A stretch of DNA of 64,000 nt from Sitta carolinensis (taxonomy: Eukaryota; Chordata; Aves; Passeriformes; Sittidae): positions 186,001-250,000 of the forward strand of contig JAVUNC010000004.1 in NCBI GenBank assembly GCA_032173965.1, written 5' to 3'. How positions within the stretch are numbered: the stretch's first letter is position 1; each line of letters starts with the position of its first letter. A program made the translations under genes and the position numbers. Shown here one piece after another: positions 25,764 to 38,352 of the stretch. Under the pieces are notes generated by a model. It saw only the letters and a program-made list of their open reading frames with translations, did no database searches and was not told the DNA's origin.

Positions 25764-28700
25764 ATGGCGTCAAGCGCCGCCCGCGGGCCGCCGTTCCGGG
25801 AGCGGAGTCTCCGGGAGCGGCCGGGACGACGATCAGGTTCTGCCGGGCGGAGCCGGAGCCGCAGTGGGGAGCGGGAGGGTGAACAGAGAACGCTCCGTAT
25901 GTACCGGGCGTGGACGGGGCGAGGCGGGGGCGTTCCCCGGGGCACGGTGCCACCCTACACGGTGCTGCGGGACACCGAGTAGTGCCAAGGGGTCTTGCTG
26001 CGTTCTGGTGCTAATTCCGGTGTTTTGGGGCAGGGGAAGAGCTGCCGGCGGGAGGCCTGGGCTGTGAGGATGGAGGAGAAGCGGCCAAATCCCCGAAGAA
26101 AGCCGTGCGGCCCCAAGTCAGTCCCGACGGGCGCGGCGAGAGCTCCGCCAATGGGGCAGTGCCACCCCCGCGGGCCGCCGGGAAGCGCGGCAGGAAGGGC
26201 AAGGCCGAGGTGCTGCTGTTGGAGCTGTCCCAGGCCCCGGAGCCCCTCCGGATGGAAAAGGGGCTGGGGAGCAGCGAGGACGGGGATGGCCTGGAGACCC
26301 CTCGGGGCGGGCGGCCCAAGAGGAGGGCGGCCAAAGTGTAAGTGATGGTGACAACTGGGGCCTGGGGGCACCTGTGCTCTAGAGACTGAGAGAGCTGGGA
26401 TTGTTCAGCCTGGAGAAGAAAAGGCTCCAGGGAGACCTTCGAGCCTCTTACGGTGCCTAAAGGGGTGGCAAAAAAGTTGGAGAGGGCTTTTGGACAAGGC
26501 CCTGTAGGGATGGAACACAGGGGAATGGCTTTCCACTGCGAGAGGAGACTTAGAGATGTTGGGAGGAAATCCTTCCCTGTGAGGGTGGTGAGGCCCTGGC
26601 ACAGGTTGCCCAGAGAAGCTGTGATTGGCCTGTCCCTGGAGTTTTTCAAGGCAGGTTGGATGGGCCTTGGAGCACCCTGGTTTAGTGGAAGGTGTCCCTG
26701 CAGCAGCCCAAATCAATTTTCCTCTACGCTGCCAGTTAGCCTCTTTCCACCTCTCCAGCCATCCCCACAAGGCATTGGCTACCATCCATGAGTCAGTGTA
26801 GAGGCAGAGCTTTGGCCACCTCTCTCTTTCAGCAATGTCCAGGGCCAGTTGAACAGCTTTGAGCTCTGCAAGTTGGCTTGACCCACCTTCTCCCTCCGTG
26901 GCCTCTGTGACCTGTCATGTGGGGCTCCACACAGCTGCTTTCCACTTCTGGTTCATCCCTACAATGCGACAGGAGCCGTCAGTGAGAAAAGCACAGCGTG
27001 TTTCCTCTGGGGGCAGTTGGTTATACGGAGGAGCTTCTTCAGCCCCTGTCACTGGCTCTTCTTCATCTCTGACACCAAAATTTTCACCTTTGGGCCAATT
27101 TGTAATTATCTCCAGAATCCCAGGGCAGTTCAGTTTACCTGTACGGGCGCGCTGTGTGAGAAGAGCAATCCACTTGCTCCATGTAGCACTTGTGGCATGG
27201 TGGGTAGAAGGAGCCTTGCCTTTGAACATCCACCCCTGCACTGGCAGTTGGGGTGCCAGGAGAGTTGACTTTCTGTACCAATCACTTCTGAGGCAGCTTG
27301 GACTCCATAGACAGCCAAAATTTCTTTCTCTGTTGGAGTGTAGTTAGATTCAGACCCTCTGTAGCCTCAACTCCAGAATCCCTGTGGTTGACCCCGAGTC
27401 TCCCCAGGCACCTTCTGCCAAAGGCTCCAGGACAAACCATGGCTGCTGGCCTCAGAGTAGAACACATTCTTCACCTCTGGTCCTGTCCTGACCAAGGGCT
27501 GCTACTGCGTGAGCAATGTCCTGCTTGATCTGGGCAAAGGCTTGCTGCTGTTCAGGAAAAACAGTGGAAATCGTTCTTCTTGCGGGTGACCAGGTAAAGA
27601 GGGCTCACGATCTGACTGTACTCAGGAATGTGCATTCTCCAAAAACCTATGGCGCCTAGGAAAGCTTGTGTCTCCTTCTTATTGGTTGGTGGAGACATAG
27701 CTGTAATCTTATTGATGACATCCGTAGGAATCTGACGCCGTCCATCTTGCCACTTTACTCCTAGGAACTGAATCTCACGAGCTGGTCCCTTTACTTTGCT
27801 CTTTTTGATGGCAAACCAGCTTCCAGGAGGATTTGGATATTTTCTCTCCTTTCTCAAACACTTCTACTGCCGTGTTCCCCCACACAATGATGTCATCAAT
27901 ATACTGTAGATGTTCTGGAGCCTCACCCTTTTCTAGTGCAGTCTGGATCAGTCCATGGCAGATGGTGGGACTGTGCTTCCACCCCTGGGGCAGTCGATTC
28001 CAAGTATACTGCACTCCCCTCCACGTGAAAGCAAACTGAGGCCTGCATTCTGCTGCCAGAGGAATGGAGAAAAATGCATTTGCAATGTCAATAGTGGCAT
28101 ACTACTTCGCTGCCTTGGACTCCAGCTCGTACTGGAGCTCCAGCATGTCCGGCACAGCAGCACTCAGCGGTGGAGTCACTTCATTCAATGCACAGTAGTC
28201 CACCATCAATCTCTGTTCTTCAGATTTACACACAGCCCAGATGGGGCTGTTGAAGGGTGAGTGGGTTTTGCTGACCACCCCTTGGCTCTCCAGCTCTCGG
28301 ATCATCTTATGGATGGGAATCACAGTATCTCGAGTTGTTCTGTACTGTCGACGATGCACTATGGAAGTGGCAATTGGTACCTGTTGCTCTTCTCCCTTCA
28401 GAAGTCCTACTGTAGATGGATTTTCGGACAGTCCAGGCAAGCTGTTCAGTTGCTGGATGCCCTCTGTCACTACAGCCGCTATCCCAAATGCCCACCTGAG
28501 TCCTTTTGGGTCTTTGAAATACCCACTTTGGAGATAATCTATGCCCAAAATGCATGGGCCAGTCACAATAGGGTGTTTCTTCCACTCATTTCCAGTCAAG
28601 CTCACATCAGCTTCCACCAAAGTGAAATCCTGCGATCCCCCTGTCACACCAGTAATAGAAACAGATTCTGTCCCACATGTCTTGATGGGATTAATGTGCA

Positions 28701-31700
28701 CTGTGCACCAGTGTCAACTAAAGCTGTATACTCTCGTGGTTCCGATGTGCCAGGCCAACGAATCCACACGGTCCAGAAAACACGGTTTTCCCTAGCCTCT
28801 ACCTGGCTAGAGGCAGGGCCCCTCTAAGCCTGGTTATCCTTCTTTCCTTGGGTATATGTCTTGGAGGTTCCTTCAAAGGGATCGGACATGTCATCATTAT
28901 TCATCATACTTGGCAGTTTGGCTACGGGCAACTGGAGCTGCTTTCCTTTTGGTGGAACTTCCTCTCTGATCCTTGTCTTCCTTCAGTTCACGCACCCATT
29001 GGGCCAGAGCAGCAGTTGGTTTTCCATCCCATCTCCTCATGTTTTCTCCACAATCACACAGGAAGAACCACAGCTCAGCTCGTGGGGTATATCTTCTCTC
29101 TCCATCTGGGGAACATCTGTGTTGGTGTTGGGTACCAGAGCCTCTGATCTGTACTGCTGAGATTTGGAGAAGGTCTTCTTTAATCTCCTCTCTGAGCTTC
29201 TTATGATTCTCTTCTATCTTGTCCTCTAATTTCTGCAGACGTGTTTCCACTGCTGCAATTCTGGCATGTGTTGGGCCATGCACAGCATCTGCGTAAGCTC
29301 GGAGCTTCTTTGCCATATCCAGCACAGTCTCATTCCTGTCATCCCTCTTCATTATGGCTAAAGCAGAGGCATATTCATGTGGCCCAAGTTGTATGAGATT
29401 TCGCCACATCACAGACGTGCATGGTACCATGTCTGGATTCCTAGTTGTTATGTCATCTGAGAAGATAATCTCTGCCACTGCCATTTCTCTCAGGCGTTGT
29501 ATCCCTTGTTCTATGGTTTTCCACTGTGTTTGCTGCATATAGAGGTCATCTGCACAGAGGTATCTTTGTGCTACACTTTCCAAGACCCGTGCCCAGAGGC
29601 TGTGAGGGTTAACCCCCCTCATCATTCCTTGGTCGATGACAGGATCATGTGACAGGGATCCCAAATGCCTCGCTTCAGTGCCATCCAGAATTGTAGCCTC
29701 ACCTGCAGCATCCCAAAGACGGACTAACCAACTAATTATAGATTCATCAGGTCGTCGAGTGTAGTCCTTCCGTAGGCCACGAAGGTCCTTCAGGGAAAAG
29801 GACTCAGTATTGGCTTCTGATCTGGTACCTGTTGCTTTGACTCCTGATTTTATGTCAGGAGGTGTTGAGGGTCCTTCTCCTGCATCATCATCATCATCAT
29901 CATCATCATCCACTGGTCGATCGTCTTGTCTGTGCACTTCCCACTTCTAGTGCTAGTAGCAACAGCCATTGGTTGAGGCTTATTGTCTTCTGTAGCTGCT
30001 GCCTTAGGCTCACTATCTGGTTTGGCTGCTGGCTTCGAGCCTGGGGTGTTGGCTGTAGCCTGAGTGACCGGGATAGCTGCTGATTTATCTCGATTTAACT
30101 TTATCTCGATAATTTATGCTGATTAACCCAGGAGCCCCTGGCAGGGAGCAGCAGCTGCCTGTGGCAGGAGGAATTTCCTTGGTTCCTGACAGAGCAGGAG
30201 GAGCTTTTTGGTGGTAGCAGGGCAAGCTCCAGGGAGCTCAGGGTGGGGGAGGCTGTTTGCTCAGGGCCTCTGGCACAGCTGGAGCTGATGCATTGCCCAG
30301 ACCACGGGCTGGAGGGTGCATCCACCGGGTCCTGGAGGGAGGGAGGCAGGGCTGGCCCACCCCTGTGTCATGCTGCTGCTTACCTCCAGGCACTGCCCTG
30401 GTGTTGCAGGGCTCTGCTGTACCTGCAGGAGCTGGCAGAGGAGCTGCTGCCCGCGTGCCAGCCCCCTGCCCCGGCCGAGGCAGCGCCGGAGCCGGAGCCT
30501 GTCCAGAGGAAGCGCCGGAGCCGGAGGAGGAAGGGCGAGGACACGGACAGCGATGACCCTGCACAAGATGCTGACTTCGTGCCCTCGCAGGAGGTGCTGC
30601 AGGCAGAGGAGGAAGAGGAGGAGGGCAGTGAGGCATCAGAGGCAGAGCTGGAGACACCTCGAGGGCACAGCAGCAGGACGGCAGCCACAGGGGTGAGGGC
30701 AGGGGCTCTGCACCGGGCCCTTCTTGCCTGTGTCCCAACAGCAGCAGCTCCTGCCTCTGCTTTCCCACCGTGTCCCTGATACCAGGGCAGGACAGCTGGA
30801 ACAGGGGTGGCACATGGGGGAGGCACAAGGCAGCTCTGGGTGAGGGCCAGAGGGGATGGGAGCAGGGACAGATCCTCTGGGAGAGGGGGCAGGGCCTGCA
30901 TTCCCGCTGGAGCAGGGGGAGGTGGATGCAGGTCCTGAAGGGCTCCTGGCCTCCTGGAAGTTCCTGTAGTGGGGCTGTGTCTTCAGTCCAGTGTGGCTCG
31001 TTGACAGTGGCTGGGGAGAGCTCTGTTCTCGGGGGCTGTGGCAGTTCCCTTCGGGACAGGTGGGTCCCCCAGGGCTCAGGGCTCTGAGTCTGCTCTTGTG
31101 CCCAGAGATCCAAGCCCCAGTGCCGAGGCCTCGCCCCCAATGGCTTCCACAACTCCATCATGGCCCCAGTGGAGAAGAGCTCCAGCCTTACCTGCAGCCT
31201 GTGAGTGGGGGCTCGGGGTGCTCGAGGCTCAGGGGTCTCCAGGAGCAGTGGGTGTGTCCTGGTGCTGTCACTGGCACAGACACCAGGGTGAAGGAGCGCG
31301 TGCCGTCGGGAGTGTTGGTATTCTGCTGGGATGGGGCACAGTTGGGTCGGGAGGGTTGCAAAGGGCAGGGGTTGTGCTGCAGAAGGGGAGGCTGTGCTGA
31401 TGCAGGTGGGGGTGCTGCTGGTGCCGTGGGGAGGGGATGTGAGGAGGGGGTGCTGATCTGCTGGGTGTGGGGCCATGGCTGAGGTTGGGCATGCACTGCA
31501 GGCGGGAGCAGAAGCACTCGCAGTGGGAGTTCCCTGAGTGGATCCCGTGGCACACAGATGGACGTGTCTCTCTGACAGGTACTGTGGGAGCAGGGAGGGA
31601 GCAGGGCCAAAGGAAAAGTGGGCCAGGTCCCAGCATTGTCTGGGGTGAGCAAGGGGATACGGGATCTGTGCTCACACCCCTCTTTGTATCTGCTGTGGGC

Positions 31701-34700
31701 TTTGGGGGGGTCTCTTGAATTTGGCTGTGGAGCACTGTGGCCAGCAGCAGGGCCTGTTAGGCCATGTGGAAGCTGGGGTTGTGCTGGTGCACGGGGCTGT
31801 GCTGGGGTGATTGGGTGAGGGGTGGGGAGACCTCCTCTCACTTGTGCCTGCACAGCGAGGCTGCCCCGTACCTGCCGGCAGAGGAGAAGTCTCCCCTCTT
31901 CTCCGTTCAGCGTGAGGGCATCAAGGACGATGGTGCCTTGTACAGGTTAAACAGGTGTGTGATGGGGTGTCCCCAGGCCCAGCAGGGTGTTTGTTGCCTG
32001 TCCCCCACCTAGCATGGCAGTGGTTGTCCCCAGGCCTGTCTGGGACCAGGGGTTAACCCCGGGCTTGCATCCATGGGTTGGGCAGCCGGCCCGTACTGTG
32101 CCCTGGGGGTCCCACCAGCCCCTGCCCCAGCTCTGCAGAAGCCTTCACCCCTCTCCCACCAACAGGTTCAGCTCTCTGCAGCCCCACCCAGAGCGTCTGG
32201 ATGTCTCCTTCTTCGTGGGCGGCCCTGTGTGGGCGATGGAGTGGTGCCCCACCCCGGAGGGCTCTGCAGCCCCGCAGTACGTGGCCGTGTCCTGCCACAG
32301 GAGCATGGAGGAGACACACAGTGTGTCTGGGATTCACTCAGGCCCTGCACTCCTGCAGCTCTGGGACCTGGGCACGCTGCAGACGGAGCAGGGGTGAGTG
32401 GCCCGTCCTGGGGCTGTGGCCTGCCTAGACCCTGTGTCCCTTCATGGCTCCATGTGTGGTGAGGCTTGTCCTCTGCCAGAGCCACCAGCCACAGCCTGTA
32501 CCCCAGGGGGGCTGTGCTGGTGGCCAGCTCTGCCAGTGGTGTACTCTGGTGTGTATTGGAGCTGCTGGGCACCAGCTGCCATGTTGCTCATGGCTGAACT
32601 CATGCCCACAGCTCTCCCAACAAGGCCAGGCTGGCCTATGCCATCGCTGCTGACTATGGCTGTGTGTGGGACATGAAGTTCTGTCCCAGTGGTGCCTGGG
32701 AGCCACCCACTGCAGCCCGGACGGTGAGTGCTGCTCAAGGGCTGCCCTTGGGTTCCCCAAGGGTCCTGGGAGGTGACCCCACATCTGAGCCCATCTGTCC
32801 ATCCCTAGCACCCACAGATGAGCCGGCTGGGCCTGCTGGCCGCTGCCTTCTCAGACGGCAGGGTGGTGGTGTATGCCCTGCCTCACCCTGGGGCCCTGCA
32901 CCATGCCAAGACAACTCAGGTAAAAGGTAGGAAGAGCCACACCGCCGAGCAGGGGCGTCCTGGCCCTCCTCCCCCTGTGCCAGGGTGGGACTGCAAGCCC
33001 TGGGCTGGGCACCTCTGTCCATAGGAGCCTGCTGTGCTGGGGAGCTGCCAGCAGGACTGTGCCCCAGCCTGGGAGCTGCATGGTGGGGAAGTGAGCCCAC
33101 TTGATTCCCAAGGCTGGGACCCTGCTGCCCCCAGCCTGGCATCTGTCACAGGTGTAGTGTGAGATCCAAGGCTGCTTTTTTGGTGTTGGGGGCCTGCTTT
33201 GAGTACTCTTGTGCCCAGAGATCCAAGCCCCAGCGCTGGAGCCTTGCTTCCAACGGCTTCCACAATTCCATTGTGGAATTCCAGTGGAGAAGAGCTCCAG
33301 CCATACCCGCAGCCAGTGTGAGCACAGACCATGTGCAGAGTGCTGCTTTGGTTCCCTGTCAGGGCACTGCAGCAGCCTGGCTGGGATGTGGCTCTCGGGC
33401 AGCCCCAGAAGCTGGGCACTGGGAGGGGGCTCTCAGCAGCGTCACTGTGGCCGTAGCAGGGTGCAGGGTGTGGTGCAGCCAACCCCATCCATCTCCCTGC
33501 TGCCAGAGCTGCTCCCTCCAGTCTGGCCGAGCCACGTGTTAGGACAGCACAGGGAGTGCTGGGCCGGCTGGAGCTAATGGTGCCTGAAATAGACTGCGCC
33601 GGGGCTGGGCGGGATTGATGGCCGGCGCGTGCCGCGGTGGGCACTCAGCCGTGGCCGACAGGCAGCACTTCCATGCTGGCAGTGGAAATGGGCTCCCTGT
33701 GCCCAGGCACAGCTCCCAGCCCCCCAGCACGCTGGCTGGGCACTGCTGCAGCCCCCCGGGCACGCTGTGACGGGCCCAGCCCAGCCCAGCATTGGCTGTG
33801 CTGCACGCATGGGCAGCGTGCTCGCGGCTGGGCTGCAGTGCCGCTTTCCAGACACAGCATCAGTGCCAGGCCGTGGTGACAGACCCTGCCGGGAGCTCCC
33901 AAACTGGCGTGGCCATGCTGGCTGTCCCTGGGATGCTGGGGACCCACATGCCTGTGTTCCTGCCTGGCAGAGCTGGGGCTGGTCTCCATACTGCATCCCG
34001 GCTGTCACAGCTCCTCCATATCTGCACCCATGGCTGCCACGCTCCAGGCTGTGAGGAGCCTGTCTGGTACTCACTGTGCTGCAGGACAGCCCCACACTGG
34101 GGGTCAGGGACCCCAGGCCCAAGGGACGTGGGATGGGGTCCCCACAGCACTCATGTTGGGTGTTGCCGGTGGGGAAGATTCTCTGGTAGGCAGAGCTGGT
34201 GCTTGGTGGTCCTGTGGGTATCCTGCCCTGAGCTGTTGGGTGTGGGGTCTCTGCAACCTGCCCTCCCCAGGAGTGCTGTCTGGCCGCTCAGCCGTGGGGC
34301 AGATGTCCTACATAGCTGTTCTCTGCCTTCCTGGAGTGATCAAAGTCAGGTCTGGCCCCTGTGTGTCACTGCATCACATCAGCTTTGGTGCCAGCCATGG
34401 TGGGGCAGGAGCATGTTGTCTCTGCCTGTGGCACATTTCAGGGGCTGCTTCCTTCAACATACAGGCAGGCCTGGCTCCTGGGGGTCCCGCTGCTGCCAGT
34501 TTGCTCCTCCACATGCTTCAGTTCCTGCTGCGCCGGGGGAATGGCGGGACAGGGACTGGGAGCAACCCAGGCTCCAGGCAGGGAGCTCCCAGGACAGCCA
34601 ATGCCTGCCCTGACCCCCTTCTGCTCTCTTCTAGATGGGTCCCTCCACAAGCACCTTATCTGCAAGGTCAGTGTTCCCCGCCATGGTGATCCCTGTCAGG

Positions 34701-37700
34701 GCCGGCACCCGGCGAGCCCCCAGCCGGTGCAGGTGGCAGAGCCTGGGGAGCCGAGGCACCTGCAGAGTGTTGGAGGGGCAGAGCAGTGTCGTGCTCCCAC
34801 CCCAGGCGTCCTGCTCTTGGGGCATGGATGGCACCAGTGCGGGGCTGTGACCCAGGGCTCTCCCTTGGCCCCCAGGTGCAGTGCATTGCCACACTTCAGG
34901 TGGGCTCCATCCAGGCAGGTAATGCATCTGAGTGTGGACAGTGCTTCAGTCTCTCCTGGATGCCTTCCAAGCCCCACCATCACCTGGCAGCAGGGTTTTA
35001 TGATGGTGAGTCTCTTTCTGTGCCCTGCAGTAGCACTCGGGGAGCAGCCCTCACCCTGGCAGAGACACTGGAGCCTTGTGCTCGGCCTCAACTGGTGCTG
35101 GAACTTCTGCCCAGCCCTTGGTGAGGGGAAGGCTTCCCTGGGCTGGCTATTGTCATCCTGACATACCTCCAGGCTGGTCACTGGTCGTCCCTGTCGTGGC
35201 TCTGGGCTTATCCACGTCTATTGAACTTGCCTGGATGAATTTTCTGCTAGGCTTGCAGTGATCCACAGCTCTGTGCTATGTTGCCAGGACCTGCTATACC
35301 ATGCTGTCTGCTTGGAGCCCCAGCTCCAGCCTAGCCACCATGTCCCGTGGCCCTGCCTGTGCTGCTGCTGTGTCCTGCCACTGTCCTGTCCCTTTCTCAG
35401 CCCCAGCCCTAGCTCCAGCCTGGCTGCTGTGTTCTGCAGCCCCCATAGCCCTGCCCAGTTCCCCACCGAATCACCTGCTCCATGGGCAGTGCCTCATGGA
35501 CACAAGTCTTTCCACAGGCACTGTGGCGGTGTGGAACCTGCTCACCAAATCCCTGCTGCAGTGCGTGCACCAGCCTGACGCCTCCCTGAAGCTCTACCCT
35601 TTCCAGTGCTTCCTAGCCCACGACCACGCAGTCCGGAGCATTGAGTGGTGCAAGGCTGACAGGTGAGGGCAGGAGCAGGCACAGATGCTGCCAGGAGAGG
35701 AGCTTCCTCCTGCAGGAGAAAGAAGCTCCTTCATCAAGAAGGGTTTGGGAGGCCATGGTGCCAATGGCACGTGGGCCTCTGCAGCATCAGAGAGGTTGGG
35801 TCAGGCTTTGCAGGGTGAGAACAGCTGAGCCACTGCAAGGCTGGGGCCACCTGGGGCCTGTGGTGAGGCACAGCTCCATGCTGGGCTCTCAGTGCTGCCT
35901 TTCTCCTGCTTCTCAGCAACTTCCTGGTCACAGTAGGCAACGATCGCAAGATCAAGTTCTGGGACCTGCGGCGGCTCTACGAGCCCATCAACAGCATCAA
36001 GCGGTTCCTGAGCACCGAGGTGGCCTGGCTGCTGCCCTACAATGGCATCACTGTGGCCCAGGACAACTGCTATGCCCCGTGAGTGCTAGGGACCAGTCCT
36101 GCTGCCAGGGACCAGTCTAGCTTCTATGGGGACCCCCTGGCTTCTGCCTCCCTGGGACTGTCCAGCTGTGCCATGGCAAGGGCAGGCTCTGCTTGTTTTG
36201 GGTCATACTGCAGCAGCACAGTGTGACATCCCCTCTGCCATGCCATCCTGAGGCAGAGGCAGGGTGGGCCAGGGGATAGCCTACCCCTGGACTGGGCAAC
36301 AGGAGTGCTGCTAAAGGGTTTTGGGGTAGCAGTGAGTTCTTGGCCTCTGGGAGCTGCCTTGAGCTGCCTCTTGACTCTGTGGCATGCTGCTAGAGCAGGA
36401 ACAGACCCCTCACCCTGGGACAGTTCTGTGGGGAGGTGGGCTGTGCCTGGCTCTTGCATTCCTTGTGACAGCAGACTCGGGCATCCCATGCCTCGATGTG
36501 TCCCTTCCATCACAGGTACGGGCTCTGTGGGATCCACTACATCGATGCCGGGTACCTGGGCTTCAAGGCCTATTTTGTGGCCCCTCGCAAGGGCACCGTG
36601 TGGGTAAGGGCCAGTGCAGGGCCATTCTGTCCCAGTGGCCTGGTCAGCACCAGCTGGGGCCCAGGGCTTGTGGGTGGGGTGACACCACCTGGCTGGGGGT
36701 GGTGGGAGCCCCGTGCCCTCCAGCCCTCTGTCCCTGCAGAGCATCTCTGGCTCAGACTGGCTGAACACGATAGCTGCAGGGGACATCACTGGTGAGCTGG
36801 TGGCAGCGGTGCTGCCTGACCTGGCTGTCAACCCCCTCAACGTCAAGCGCACGTCGGACCGCAGATTTGTAAGAGACCATTGCACTCGGGTGGCCCAGCC
36901 CAGCACACGGGGCTGGCAGGGGCAGGGGGACCATAGGAAAAGTGTCCTGGGCCCCCCATCCCACTGGTCCCAATGATCCGTGTCTGCAGAGGAGCAGCAG
37001 GATCTCTGTCCATCCTACCCTGAGCCCCTTCTCACCCACAGCCAGTGTACAAAGCTGACCTGCTGCCGTGCAGCCCTGACAGGCCTGAGTGCACTGAGCA
37101 GGCACTGCCCAGGACCCATTGCTACAGTGAGATGGTAGCCAGGAGCTACATCCGATTCCAGGACACCGACCTGGTAGGAGAGGACAGGGGTAGCCAGGGT
37201 CCAACCCATGAGCAGGGCTGGTGGGGCCGTGGCTGGGCAGTGGGGGTGGAGGGCCAGGAGGTGCTGCTGGGGCATTGGGGCAGCCCCTTCCCTCTGGCAG
37301 GGCTGAGATCACGGGGCATGTGCTGCTCCTGCCTCGGGCCTGCCGCCCAAGGTGGTGCCACCACTTTCCAGCGCAGCTTCCAGAACTTCTCAAGCCGGGA
37401 ACCCATGCGCCGGATGCACGTGCAGGAGCTGAAGGCAGAGCTGAGCCTGGACCGCCTGCAGCTGGAGGCCCTCCACAAGGTGAGTGGGCCAGGCTGAGCC
37501 CCAGCCCCAGCACAAATGGCTCTGCTCTGGGGGCCAGAGTCCCAGCCTGCCAGCCCCTCCCTTAGGGATCCCTCTCTTCCCACAGGTGCGCTTCAGCCCC
37601 AACCTGGACTCGCAGGGGTGGCTGGTGTCAGGCGGGCAGGCGGGCATTGTGCGGGCACACTGCCTGGCAGGGCTGGCCTCCGGCGTGGGCCACCAGCTGC

Positions 37701-37768
37701 TCCCAGAGTGCCAGGCCCGCTTCAGAGTCCTCTATGGGGACACACCCGGCAGCCCTGGCCCCCCCTGA
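25764..37768 (+). CDS. GTF3C2: general transcription factor IIIC subunit 2 (TFIIIC110)
   Basis: WD40-type subunit of TFIIIC, which binds the A/B boxes of tRNA genes and recruits TFIIIB and RNA polymerase III. Eighteen exons: 25764-25878, 26034-26337, 30410-30692, 31106-31200, 31502-31578, 31856-31954, 32166-32393, 32612-32723, 32809-32926, 34635-34666, 34876-35005, 35518-35662, 35917-36078, 36516-36603, 36740-36868, 37042-37173, 37372-37479, 37586-37768. The N-terminal part has basic AT-hook-like patches (GRPKRRAAK) and acidic runs. The conserved seven-blade region includes [62 protein letters not shown] and [20 protein letters not shown]. The exons sum to 2540 nt, two more than a multiple of three. 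The extra two bases are in exon 5 in a TCTCTCT run (31567-31573). Corrected length is about 845 aa (human 911). Intron 2 holds CR1 and antisense ERV DNA. Confidence 0.94.
26375..26708 (+). mobile_element. CR1 LINE, 3' fragment in GTF3C2 intron 2
   Basis: Typical CR1 3' phrases occur in order: TTGTTCAGCCTGGAGAAGAA, GGCTCCAGGGAGACCTT, ACAGGTTGCCCAGAGAAGCT, GGTTGGATGGGCCTTGGAGC, GTGGAAGGTGTCCCTGC. The usual terminal part (CATGGCAGGGGGGTTGG onward) is missing. The copy stops abruptly at the ERV boundary, so the ERV fragment was inserted in it or joined to it by deletion. Confidence 0.9.
26709..30113 (-). mobile_element. endogenous retrovirus internal fragment (ERV-L-like gag-pro-pol), antisense in GTF3C2 intron 2
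   Basis: Read on the minus strand this is the internal part of an old class III (ERV-L-like) retrovirus. A gag frame covers 29937-28897, with an upstream part in another frame; the shift falls at an (ATC)n run encoding poly-Asp. Protease/RT-like sequence covers 28701-28102. The RT catalytic YIDD motif lies near 27895, followed by a thumb/connection region to about 27552. Further RNase H-like remnants continue to 26709 with stops and frameshifts. No integrase core, env, LTR or primer-binding site is seen, so both ends are truncated. It is a non-functional relic, transcribed only as antisense intron RNA of GTF3C2. Confidence 0.85.
29880..29909. repeat. (ATC)n microsatellite inside the ERV gag relic
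   Basis: About nine ATC triplets on the + strand. On the minus strand they read as Asp or Met codons depending on frame, and the gag reading frame switches here. Confidence 0.9.
33219..33317 (+). pseudogene. decayed duplicate of GTF3C2 exon 4
   Basis: The segment starting AGATCCAAGCCCCAG, and the 11 bases before it (CTTGTGCCCAG), match exon 4 at 31106-31200 and its acceptor. Shared blocks include GGCTTCCACAA and CCAGTGGAGAAGAGCTCCAG. An insertion near ATTCCATTGTGGAATTCCAG makes the copy 99 nt long against 95. Both splice signals survive (CCCAG before, GTGAGC after). It sits in the intron between exons 9 and 10 and has no in-frame stop in the phase set by exon 9. Confidence 0.75.
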
Positions 37769-38196
37769 GCACTCCCTGCTGCCAGCAGAGTAGGGGTATT
37801 AGTCCCTCACGCTGCTGCCATGTGCTCACCCTGGGCAGGGGCTGGGGCTGGGGCCATCTGTGCTGGCACGGGGCTGTGGGCCCTCTCAGTGCTGCTTTCC
37901 CAATGGCTGTCTGCTGCAAGAGGGACAGCTGCTCCCAGCCATTCCCTGGGATTCTCTGGACACTTGTCCTCATCCTCTGGGCTTGGAAGGGTCTGTCTGC
38001 ACTGTTTGGTCTGAGCTGGGCAGGGTGGTGGGACCTGCGCGTGTCCCGGGGCTGAGCTGTGGGTCTGACCCTGCGGGCTCCACCGGCGTGGAGCCGTGCT
38101 TGTGCTCGCCTCCATCCCCACTGCGCCAAGGGCGGCGAGGGGCCGGGGGCTGTGGAGTCGCTCACATTGAGCTGGTGTTCAGCTGTGCAGAATAAA
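37769..38196 (+). terminator. GTF3C2 3' UTR and poly(A) signal
   Basis: The 3' UTR of about 420 nt ends at AATAAA (38191-38196). The convergent SLC30A3 signal lies about 150 bp downstream on the other strand. Confidence 0.75.
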
Positions 38197-38346
38197 CGTG
38201 GTTGGTTTTTTATGGCTGTGGTGGTACTGGCACCGGGGTGGATGTGGCTGGTAGCTGTGGCTATAGGGGCCCAGCCCACCTCCACCATTTCCATCCCTCC
38301 ATCATGCCCCTCTGTCTGCTGCACTTCTGCTGCTGCTCCAACACAG

Positions 38347-38352
38347 TTTATT
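38347..38352 (-). terminator. SLC30A3 poly(A) signal
   Basis: TTTATT on the + strand reads AATAAA on -, about 470 bases past the SLC30A3 stop codon. Confidence 0.65.

Noticed and set aside
26709..30113. Active or coding-competent retrovirus
   Set aside because: Multiple stops and frameshifts, missing LTRs, integrase and env. It is a truncated relic.
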